The notes below the pieces were generated by a model that did not search any database, was not told the origin of the DNA, and saw only the letters and a program-made list of their open reading frames with translations. The position numbers and the translations under genes were made by a program. Shown piece by piece: positions 32,378 to 42,579 of a stretch of DNA of 52,049 nt. The stretch covers positions 560,001 through 612,049 of the forward strand of contig JAQGDQ010000089.1 of assembly GCA_030141605.1 (NCBI GenBank). The letters run 5' to 3'. Position 1 is the first letter of the stretch. The number at the start of each line of letters is the position of its first letter. The stretch is from Tubiluchus corallicola. Its lineage: Eukaryota; Priapulida; Priapulimorpha; Priapulimorphida; Tubiluchidae.

Positions 32378-32714
32378 CTGCATAGACTGTGTTGCTAATG
32401 TGAAAGTGGTGAAGTGATTAGAATCTTAATTTGGATTGTAAAACAGCTCTTTTAAAAGAGTTCCGCTCTTTTTACGGAAATAAGGTGTGTTTTCACCCCG
32501 ATAAGAGCAAAAATCTCAGCCAAACGCTTTGAATTTCTGCAGCACTTTGCGAAATATTTTTATTGACAGTTGGACTGATTATAGCAGTAAGTATTACAGT
32601 AAGCAAGTTGTGTGACGCGTGCAGTTAAATTAAGCAAAAAGTTTAATAATTTATTTTATGTATTGAGCCAAATTACAGAGAGAACGTACACAATTTACTT
32701 TCATTGGCAGTAAT

Positions 32715-32716
<2 letters not shown>

Positions 32717-32754
<38 letters not shown>

Positions 32755-32776
32755 AACGATGACAATGACGATGATA
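32717..32776. repeat. GAT microsatellite
   Basis: Run of GAT followed by GATAACGATGACAATGACGA. Confidence 0.95.
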
Positions 32777-33354
32777 AATAAGTAACATTGTTAAGTTTTT
32801 TCATCTTTCGCTTTTCACAGAAACATTCGTCTGCAGGCATTAGCCATTATTGTCTATTCCATAGAAACATTCGCCTGTAGGCATTTGCGCATCGCAGAAG
32901 CCCATTAAACGTGCAAGAGTCGATAAGAAAGCCGTCAAGCCGGGGAGAAGAAAATCCATTCTTTATGCAGAGCTGATTAATTGTTCTAGGCATTCTTTTC
33001 CTCATGCCGCTTGCTGTAGCGCCAGTCAAAATGCAATCATTTATCTCTAAATACAAATAAATCAATAAATGCGAATCAGTAGATTCTAGAATGTCTAGCT
33101 TAATAGTGACGTTTTAGTTCCGAATAGAAAGTAGGTTGTCATGCTTCAACACTATGGTATTGAAAAGAGTTTTTGAACGAAGTAAACAATATTGCCCTAC
33201 AAATTCTTCTCTTGATAGGACAAAATTCCAGAAAATGTACAAAAAACTGGGATTTTAAAATGTATCACCGCTAATTGTTTTACCAGCATAATATCTGAAT
33301 TTGTGATCATTTAGCGAAGAATTATGTCGGTGATAATTACATTTTTTCACAACC

Positions 33355-33426
33355 TTTTTATGTAGGTTTAGTTTACATTTCAAGCTCTATATATACATAT
33401 GTACATATATATATATATATAGAGCT

Positions 33427-33480
<54 letters not shown>

Positions 33481-33514
33481 AGAGCTTGAAATGTAAACTA
33501 AACCTACATAAAAA
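33355..33514. repeat. Long palindrome enclosing TA microsatellites
   Basis: Left arm TTTTTATGTAGGTTTAGTTT, ACATTTCAAGCTCTATA (33355-33391); right arm is its exact reverse complement (33478-33514). The centre is TA repeats with an internal half-copy AGAGCTTGA at 33421. Strongly self-complementary. Confidence 0.9.
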
Positions 33515-33525
33515 TGTTATTAAAA

Positions 33526-33582
33526 ATGACACGAGCTGCAATGTTTATACTTAATTAGAAACATTGCAATTCGTGTCATTTA
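33526..33582. repeat. Second hairpin beside the TA palindrome
   Basis: ATGACACGAGCTGCAATGTT pairs with AACATTGCAATTCGTGTCAT with two mismatches across a loop of about 14 nt. Confidence 0.75.
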
Positions 33583-33608
33583 TTAAACTAGAAGCTAACT
33601 TTAAATTG

Positions 33609-33847
33609 ATATTATTGTCACCGCCATCGTCATCATAATCATCATCATAATCATTATCATCATCGTCGTCGTCTTTATCATCTTAATCATTGTCATCATC
33701 GTCATCGTCATTGTTGTTATCATTATCATCATCATCTTTTTCATCATCATCATCAGCGTTATTGTCATTGTCATCGTCATCGTCATTTTCTTCATCATCA
33801 TCATCAGCGTTATCATCATTGTCATCGTCATCATCATCATCATCATC
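33609..33847. repeat. TCA/TCG trinucleotide microsatellite
   Basis: Imperfect TCATCATCG repeats with two near-identical sub-blocks containing TTTTCATCATCATCATCAGC, suggesting a higher-order duplication. Minus-strand poly-Met/Thr frame is an artefact. Confidence 0.93.
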
Positions 33848-33859
33848 CTTTCTATAACA

Positions 33860-36255
33860 ACTGGGGGCTGGAGCCGGAACATGTTTTCTTACTGAATAAT
33901 CATGCCACTTTTACATTGTTTCGTCTTTCTTTTCAAAAATTTGATACACTTTTTCTCTTCATGTTTTTACCACACTTTTCTCCAGTTCACCCCCGGGGCT
34001 TACGTTATTTCCACATTTCCTGCTATTCGTTTCCGCTCGTTGGCAGCAGCTCTCAGTGGAAAGCCATTATGAATTCTTCTTCTGCATGAACTTTTCCTGA
34101 TTTGATTTACTTTTCAAATAGTTGAAAACCTCAATCAAAGACGCACCGCCAAGCGTAAGCTTTTTGAAGTTAGCGTAAAGAAACGTGTGAAATCCACATG
34201 AAGGCATTTACAGTAAAAAGCGTGAATTAATTATTTACCTAGAAAAGAAAGAAAGGAAAAAACAGGAAGAAGGAAATGAAGAGAGGAAGAACATGAAATG
34301 AAGGGAGAAGGAGAAAGAGAGAACGAGAAAAAGTAAACAAATTTGGTGTTGCGAAATAAGACAAATTCATTTAAAAAACAAAAGATGAGAGACTAGAGAA
34401 AAATTTTCTTAATTGCCTTTGAAGTCACATAACATATAATAGCTGAAATAGTTTCTACACAAAACAGTAAATTTTACAGTTCACAGTAGAGCAATATAAT
34501 CTTATATAATAGTATACTTTCATTTTTGCAAAATTTACTTTATAAATAATCAAATAGTATTCCACAAAAGCTTCAATGAGGATGAGTTCTATAATGAAAC
34601 CAAACGTTTATATTGAAATCGAAACAAATTTTACAATTTATTTAAGAGTAAGAAATCAAAACAACTACAGACTTGTTAAGACAATGCACGTTATCTATAC
34701 ATCAGACATAGCGATATCATACCAGTCTTTATGGTGTAATTTGTAATGGTTCCTCTAACAATGAGATCTCAGTAAATTTGTTTCTCGAGTAATCTGTAAT
34801 AATTTTCAAATATTAGAGTTTGGTTTTGGATTTTATAATTTTCAATGTCTCCAGTACAAGACGTAACAGATATCTCTAGTATAGGTTATGCGGTAGATAT
34901 ATAGGTACTCTACAGTCAACAGATCTGTCAGCGACATCTGTTGTAAATATTATTGACAATTTGTGTTAAAAATTCTCTTCTATAGATGGCGCCGTAACAT
35001 CAAAATGTGCAAAATCACAAGAATGGGTGCAGAACCTTCTATGAGTTCATCAATTATCCATCATTTCAGAAAAGAAAATTTGATTTATTGACACATGACA
35101 TATAAAATGTTTATTTGATATGCAAAGTTTAGTTCATATTATTCCTCTTCAGAAACTTTTAATGATATAGTTCACATGCAAAATGGGTCTAGATAATTAA
35201 ATTTTTAATTTTTCAATCTTTTCTTTATGAATTTTAACCTTATGACTGTTATTAGTCTTATTTTCTGATACTCACTAACAATTTAAAATTCCCAATTCAT
35301 TTGGATTTTAATTAAAAATTCATTTAATTTAACGTATGATATTTACGCGTAATTTGTTTAATTTTATTTATTTGAAATTATCTATTTAACGCACGTTTCA
35401 TGCATTAGCCACCAGGAACTATTGTACTGTAGGCAATTTTGATGAACATCCATATAAAAAATATAATTTTTAGTACATTCTCTTCTATTCCGTAGAGTAT
35501 TCTCTCTAATCATTATGATAAACATCAGTTCCACGTTAGTTAGCGATTTGGCATATCGCGCAATAATTTTAATAGCAGCAAATGTATTTTTCTGGTTATA
35601 ATTTATGACAGTTTCAGTAATATCGTGTCATTAAAGTATCAGCGTGTGTGTCTTTTGTGTGTGTATGTGTACTTGTAATTAAGTTAAAGCTTTGCCTGCA
35701 ACTAGAAGCCACATATTTAGATATATATTTTAAAATAATAGTTTAATAATAATTATCATCATTTCGGCAATTTAGAAATTAAATTTATTTTATTATAAAA
35801 AATAATCTAATGAATTAAGAGTCACTCTAGTAAACTAACACTTACAAATGCTGACTTAGCTGCTGAGCTGTTTTAGTATTAAATTAAGTTCAATGTGTTT
35901 AAAGCGGTTGTGAGGTCTATAGTGGCTAATGTGTAAGGTTTGTAGGCAAAATGTATATATCTACTTCAGTCCAGGTCCAGGTCAGATTTTTTTACATTTT
36001 AATCAACAATAACATTGCTATCAACCATGTAAAAAAAACACATCCTTTATTGAAACATTTCGAGCGAACTTCACTCTTCATCAATCCGCTACCTATAAAG
36101 CAAAAATAAGTTCACGCTGCAATCCACACTGCATTTTTATAATCCTTTCTTCCGGTCAAGTTTCGTTTCGGAAATTCAATAACGAAGATTCATCGCATCA
36201 TAAGCTAATGTACGATAATACATAATTACAATGTCATTTCTACATTATTTCAAAG
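33860..36255. other. Intergenic DNA; possible conserved patch at its start
   Basis: 33,950-34,120 is less AT-rich and non-repetitive; 34,130-36,000 is strongly AT-rich with purine-rich GAAAGAAAGG sequence near 34.25 kb. No gene recognised. Confidence 0.45.
36058..36085 (-). other. Related TGATGAAG-stem-CGAAA module
   Basis: Minus strand: TTGATGAAGAGTGAAGTTCG then CTCGAAAT, followed by GTTTCAATAAAGG. The stem GAGTGA/TCGCTC can form. Same arrangement as the module at 32.35 kb: TGATGA, stem, CGAAA, AATAAA. Confidence 0.35.
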
Positions 36256-36258
36256 CTT

Positions 36259-36677
36259 AGCCCTGTAAAGGGTCAGTTTTTTCGTCAAACTTGTTAGTCG
36301 GTTTTAGTTTGACCAACTAGTTTAATCGTGTAAACAGCGAAACTGACAAACTTTTAGTTTGACAAACCAAGTTTGATGGTATCAAACACAAAAACTGACA
36401 AGTCATACGCAACAACCAATAGCGTCGCGCGCTCGTTACATCATACCGATTGTTTATTATCTATCAGCAAGTTGTATAGATATGTATATGACAAACAGCA
36501 TTGTTGGCTGTTAGCTGATACTGGAACCTGGAGGCTAGAAACAGTGTTGGTGCCACAATTTCACTGACACCCCTTGGTGAATAGTTATTACTAGAGTTTG
36601 ATGCTGTCTAAGCATGCGCCAGTTTCTATTTGTCAGTTTTAGTTTGACAGTTTAAAAACTGATCGTGCAAACGGACT
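36259..36677. mobile_element. MITE-like element rich in AGTTTGAC
   Basis: Left end AGCCCTGTAAAGGGTCAGTT and the reverse complement of the right end, AGTCCGTTTGCACGATCAGT, align and continue into TTTT..GTCAAAC on both sides. AGTTTGAC/GTCAAACT recurs several times subterminally. 419 bp, no transposase. Target duplication not clear. Confidence 0.65.
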
Positions 36678-37442
36678 GTAAGTTTCGTGCATAATACAGC
36701 AAACGCCACAGAATTCTCTACATGCGTTATGAAGACACTACATTACAAAAACGGCCGATAATGACAACTTGGGCTTCTGAGTCTTTTCTGAACGCCCCGA
36801 ATCGGAAAACAAACTATTAATGAGATGATACTTGATCAAAACGCTCCGTTTGACACATAAATGACCGATTTCACGCGTTAATCACGATGCTAGGAGACAA
36901 GATATATGATCTGATTCCCTAACGCCGTAGTTATTGGGAGAAACCATGGCATTTATATATCAAACGAAGTGCTGCGGATCTAGTGTCGTTTCATCGGTAG
37001 CTTATTTTTTATTCTTGGCGTCTTGAAAAATGGAAATAAGAAAAACTCCTCATTTTTGTAAAAAAAATGTCAATTTATTGTTCAGCAGCACATGGTGTTC
37101 GGGAGGTTTACAGATTTTCAGTTTCCAAAAGGACTCACCTTAATTTTACAAAAATTCGCACAAACAACTTTCAGAAACACTATGTTTTAACTACTTTAGA
37201 GTATCAGGGAAAACTATTTAAAGGGAAAAGAAAGATATGCAGTGTGTGGAAAAAGTTATTTAGAAAAATTTTCACTAGATCAAATTACAATGGCCCATTT
37301 CGGCATTCAAATTTCGTAATTCGCTGTTAAATACCGATTTAACCCTAACAGATAATGAAGTTTTTTAACGCACTATTATCATTACACAAAAGAATTCATA
37401 GTTATTATTAAACAAAAGAGGCTTATCAAGTAAATAACTTAC

Positions 37443-37577
37443 CCTTTTCTGGCGAATTTCGATCGCCGCAAAGATGTTTCGTGTCTTTGGCGCGAGAATG
37501 ACGTACGTAGTACAGAAAGCGTTTTTGATTACCGATGTTTGTAAACCCAACTTTCGTGACCTGGTGACTGTACTCAT
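37443..37577 (-). CDS. Speculative first coding exon of an unknown gene
   Basis: ATG at 37577 opens 45 codons (MSTVTRSRKLGLQTSVIK start; IRQKR end) running exactly to a good donor, AGG|GTAAGTT. The block is CpG-rich against an AT-rich background, and the minus strand upstream carries CCGCCATTTT, a YY1-type motif common at start sites of broadly expressed genes. The peptide is not recognised and no second exon was identified at lower coordinates, so a non-coding CpG island is possible. Confidence 0.3.
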
Positions 37578-38369
37578 ATCGTCGTTCGTGTCGCGCAACG
37601 AAAATGGCGGTTCTTCAAATTTAATATCGCTAACATTGAAGTTATAAAAATCAAAAGAAACAAGTTTTATTATACGTTTATATTAAAATAAATTGAATAT
37701 TCATAATGAGAGTAGGGATTTTAAGTTGCAAAAGATTATATTATATTGTTATTATTATTATCATTTATTTTTATTTATTATTGTGAGGCCTGGTTTGACT
37801 TTAAGAAATTAGAATGCGCGTATATATTCCTTATGCTGCTTATAGTCTAGCCCTGATGACTGTTGTCTGGTCACCATTGAGAATTAAAACTGCGTAACTA
37901 CGTGCGATATTTGGGCATTTTCAGCAATTCATGACAAAACTGGTAGCGTTTCGAAATAATTGTGAATATATGCGGCTCATGTCTGTTGCTATCTGTTAAC
38001 AAAATTACAATTTGAAAGTCTTGGAAAACTACATGGTGTGCTGAAAATTCAAAAACTATCTGAGTAAGCGGCAGCCGATTATTATTACTCCTTTATTACC
38101 AAGAACAGATTCTGCTCTTTAGTGAAACTGTACACGTAGATTATTGTTCAAGTGTGGGACTACAGTAGATATAGTTACAGTACAGAGAGGGATGTACGAA
38201 TTGTTACACAGTACACACCCTAACTGAGCTCCTCCTAATCGATATCCCGTCTTTTGAACAACGTCTTGCGGCGACTTTATGGAAAACTGAAGACCATATT
38301 GCCCTAAATAGTTTTCGAATATCTCTTCCTACCCGCTGCATTTCTGCCTATTCTTTGGGCCTTTATTCT

Positions 38370-38426
38370 CTTTCTTTCTCTTTTTCTTTCCTTCACTCTG
38401 TTCCGCTTCTCTTTTCTCTCATTCAG
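38370..38426. repeat. CTTT-rich pyrimidine tract
   Basis: TTCTTTCTCTTTTTCTTTCC and similar, ending at the candidate splice acceptor 38425-38426. Confidence 0.8.
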
Positions 38427-38749
38427 CAAGGGTTGAGACTGTAAAGACGTTCCAGCAATTCACTATGCACGATGAACAGAAAAGCTCGAAGCCGTTTTTC
38501 AAAGTCGCTGAGCATCCTCTCGCTCAAGCTTCAACGTTTGACATTTTCAAGTGTGAAAAAGACGAAGAAAATCCAGCCATTAATTATATTCACAAACTCG
38601 ACAGGATTATAAAAGAAGCGGACGTGACGCACGTCGAGAATTTTGTGACAACGTGTTCGCTTTTAGGATGCATAAACATTCGAAATTGGCGAAATATGCA
38701 ACATCAGAAGAAGAATGACAGGAAGACGACAAAGAAGAAGAAAAAGTAA
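38427..38749 (+). CDS. Speculative terminal coding exon of an unknown gene
   Basis: A long pyrimidine tract ending CTCATTCAG precedes a frame open for 107 codons from the AG to TAA. It includes RVETVKTFQQF, then MHDEQKSSKPFFKVAEHPLA, and a lysine-rich end (DRKTTKKKKK). It is less AT-rich than its flanks. If the internal Met (38465) is the start, it is a 94-aa single-exon frame. No domain is recognised; the pyrimidine tract may be only a CTTT microsatellite. Confidence 0.28.
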
Positions 38750-39811
38750 AAGGAAAAAGAAAAAACCAAAAAAAAAGAACATAAATATAGGTGGCGTCTG
38801 CTAACGGTGATGATGATAACGAGGATAACAAACACGTTGACACTGATAGTGATGATGATTCTGTTCGATGATGATGAATCTCGGCAACAGCTACATTGAA
38901 CAGCTAAAAAGTAAAGGAATTGTTCAATGTTTTGCTCAACAGTTAACACGATAATAAAAAAGGGAAGAAAAGGGTATTCTCTGTTTAAGTGATGAATGAA
39001 TAAAGAAAGACCTGATTACCATTTTGCTCATTGTTTGTATGCTTACCTGTAGTTTACCATTAGTAAGCGTTTGTCGCAATATGCCTGAATTTAGAAGAAT
39101 TATCCAGATTATTTTTGACCTAACTAAGCAAGATAAGCAAATGATCGTTATCAAAAAAGAATTCTGGGTTTCAACGAAACGTAATTCTGAGGTCTCACAC
39201 AGTGTGGCATTCCATCGAACACTTTACACTAATACCATATTCAACTTTTAACAATTCACATCCCTCCCCTGCCGGATGATGAATGCAATCTCCCAAGTGA
39301 AGCCAGAAATGGTTATCGAATTCGTTTCAGTCGAGAAGTCACTGTGATTAGATACAATTTACTTGGCATCCGCTACGATGATGTATTAGTGAAAATAACC
39401 TAGCCTGGCGGAATGAGTGCTTGTAGAACGGTCAGGGGCGGATCCAGAAGGAAACACCACCCTTCTAGTCATAATGTTTCTTTTTGACATGTCTGTCTGC
39501 TTTTACAAAGCATTACTATTCGAATTAAAGTGATTTAGAAGCACAGGAAGCAGTCCAGTTTAAAGAAATAAATCAGGCAAATTTTGCGTTTGTAGTATAA
39601 AAGCTTACGCAAACGTAAACATAGACGTTCTCGTACTAGAGAGTTATGGAATAGCTGGCAGGTATGTTTTAATTCTTTGGACTGCTCTGCATCTCCTGCA
39701 AAAACGTTTTTTTAATACAGACTAGGTCTTCTGCATTAACGGAAAGTTTCTAGGAGGGATTAGAGATATATCTTTTAGATGAATAAATGACTTCTCGAAG
39801 TTGAATCTGAT

Positions 39812-39832
39812 TCTATATATATATATATATAT
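39812..39832. repeat. TA microsatellite
   Basis: About ten TA units. Confidence 0.9.
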
Positions 39833-40049
39833 CGGTTTTTGCGCCTAAACTCTTCATATATTATTACAATAAAATGACAATCCTCCGTGTTAAAGCTATT
39901 TTCAGTATTAAAACACTGTTAAAGGCAAACGCGTCCGGTGCAAAACTATAAACTGCTGGTGCATAAAACCAAAACTAAAAGCAACAATTCAGTATACTCA
40001 TTTACATACAAGGATACAATAGGTAGATAATACAATACAGTTTATGATA

Positions 40050-40147
40050 CAATACGATAAAATGCAATACCGTGCAATACAATACAATACAATACGATAC
40101 GAAACGACACGACACGGCACGACAGGACACGATACGAAACAATACAA
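40050..40147. repeat. Degenerate 5-bp satellite
   Basis: ACAAT/ACGAT/ACGAC pentamers in tandem: first AATAC-like, then ACACG-like, then AATAC again. Confidence 0.85.
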
Positions 40148-40209
40148 TTAGAGTTTCATTGTCTCTACGTTGAGCACTTGGTTTATACTAGACCGTCACT
40201 ACAAATGCT

Positions 40210-40380
40210 CACAGAGAGCAGCAACGGCAACAGCATCGTCATCATCAACGAAAGCAACAGCAGCAGTAGTAGTGGGCAACACTAATAGCTTGATAGTAGC
40301 AACAAATACAACAGTCGCAGCTACAGTAACACTAGCATCATCTGCAGTAACACTAACATCATTAACGACAACAACAAGAA
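40210..40380. repeat. Degenerate CAA/CAG/ACA triplet tract
   Basis: Triplet-biased tract giving Thr/Ala/Ser-rich frames; no real coding support. Confidence 0.7.
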
Positions 40381-40399
40381 AAGCGGATGACTATTTACT

Positions 40400-42230
40400 A
40401 CCCTAGTTCCTCCTCAGAAAATTTGGATTCGCCACAAAGCTGGCTTCACCTTCCCGTTTCCTTTTTACAGCAAAGCTGTCATTAGGTCTTTTCTGCGCTA
40501 AGCAAAATCATCAAGCTGAGAGCCGCCAGGGTAATTAGCCTCAGTGAGCTTGCTGCTCGAGGTGTAATGACCAAGCAAGAAACTGAAAAACTAGAGGATA
40601 AAATAATTTAATCGACGAAATTCTTAATAAAAAAAACACGGAAAAGAAGAGATTACAAGTTGCATTTGCACATTTGAAAAGTCAAAATTAAAAACAAATC
40701 GTTCATTAACGGCTGTTAATCAATTTGGTGATGGGGGGTGGGGTACAAATGCACAATTAATTAAATTTTGATGCGAAGTTTAAATGACAGGAGTTGTGAA
40801 AAAGTTGGAATTCAGACACGGTTTAAATCGCCTTAGACCGCTAAGTTAGCGTATCCCCGATGAACAAGACAGTCCAAAGTCCATCCATTCTAATTCAGGC
40901 TGCATCCCAACTTTTTCACGTTTCCTATCTCTTAAGTTTGATATCATTAAGACTCAAGATTTAAGAGTTATTTAATACACTTTAAAGCATAAAAAATGCA
41001 CTTCAGTGTTACAGCAAAATTAATTAGAAAAATCACACACACAATACCAACGTATAAGCTTACAGATGCATTTACAAAATCACATCACAACGTACCATGA
41101 CATATAATTGCAAATTTACAAGGAAACTTAGAAACGGTACGCAAAAAGTACGCATTACAGGCCTACATCCTTCCCATAAAAAACATTTTTTTCTTACATT
41201 TTATGCTTAAAATTAATTCATGTATTTTGCAATTTATTGAAATCAGAGCTGTTTCAGATGTTATTGTTAAACAGAGCTGCAACTGATGTTATAAAACTAT
41301 TTTTATATCTACTTCTCACTTTTGGCAGGATGAACTGACATGCTCCTCTATCTGAATAGTGTAAATTTGGCAACATCTTGCAAAACTACTCCCACTTTAA
41401 ATTTGCTTGTGCTGTATTACCTATAAAGAAATTTTAAAAAATCATTATCCAATGATATACAATTATATAAAATCATTACATAAATGGGAAAATAGATTTT
41501 CCTTTTCCACACTACGTCCGGGCCTTTCTAGCTCTAGACTGAAATCCAACACCAACAATTATTTTCCACAGCTAATATCGACTCCCTAGTAGCCATAATG
41601 AAGACATTGGGCGGTTTATGAAATTACAAGTTATCAGTGGGTTAGTATTGACTAGCAATTGTCTGCTTGGCTGCCATGGAAACGTGTTGCTGATGATAGG
41701 ATTTTTGCATATAAATGAGACGTAGCTCTCTTAATGATGACAACTGAGCATGCTTGGTGGTCGTTTGTAGTCTTTAATGTGAGAGAAGACTTTCTGTTTT
41801 TGCATGTTTAGGTAAAATAAAACCTCAGACATTTTGAAACAAAACAAGTGACAATTATTTGCTGCCACTGCTATCTCTGATTACATTAAGTTTTAAAGTT
41901 CTAGAGTTTTGACTTTGTTGTTTGTGAAATTCTGAGATTGTCTGTAACTTTATACGCATATATCAAATAAGCACTTCTAAGGACAGACACTCTTTTTCCC
42001 TTGTTTTTCTATAACTGACATTGAAAACAATTAAGTCACTCTGAGCGTCTACTCGTACAACCAAAATAAATGCATGAAATCTATTTCAGACTGGACTTAA
42101 GTTACAATAGCATTAAACTTGTGCATAACTTAATTAACCTAACTCAGTGAGTTCCCACTTTGCATTTTGTGTCTTTTAGGCTTTTAGCTCCATCTCTGTT
42201 TTTACCACTGTTGTTTCAGTCGGTTCAAAA
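40400..42230. other. Intergenic DNA; balanced patch at 40.4-40.6 kb
   Basis: No frame with a known product. The patch 40430-40600 is non-repetitive and carries GGGTAATTAGCC. Confidence 0.45.
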
Positions 42231-42236
42231 GCTTCT

Positions 42237-42299
42237 ATATCTATCTATTTATCTGTCTGTCTACCTGTCTGTCTGTCTGTCTACCTGCCTATCTATCTA

Positions 42300-42380
<81 letters not shown>

Positions 42381-42575
42381 TCGTCCGCCCGTCCGTCCGT
42401 CCGTCCGTCCGTCTGTCCGTCTCTCCGTACCTCCGTCCCTCCCTACCTCCCTCCCTCCATCCATCCATCCATCCATCCATCCATCCATCCATCCATCCAT
42501 CCATCCATCCATCCATCCATCCATCCATCCATCCATCCATCCATCCATCCATCCATCCATCCCTGTATCTATCTA
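42237..42575. repeat. Compound tetranucleotide microsatellite
   Basis: CTAT/CTGT (to about 42380), CCGT (about 42383-42425), CCCT, then CATC to about 42562. The ordered shift between tetramers suggests stepwise point changes spreading by slippage. Long frames on both strands are artefacts. Confidence 0.97.
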
Positions 42576-42579
42576 GTAT

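Noticed and set aside
37067-37330. THAP-like zinc finger protein
   Set aside because: CSAAHG then YRF is only superficially similar; the Cys-His spacing and the conserved Trp and Pro are missing.
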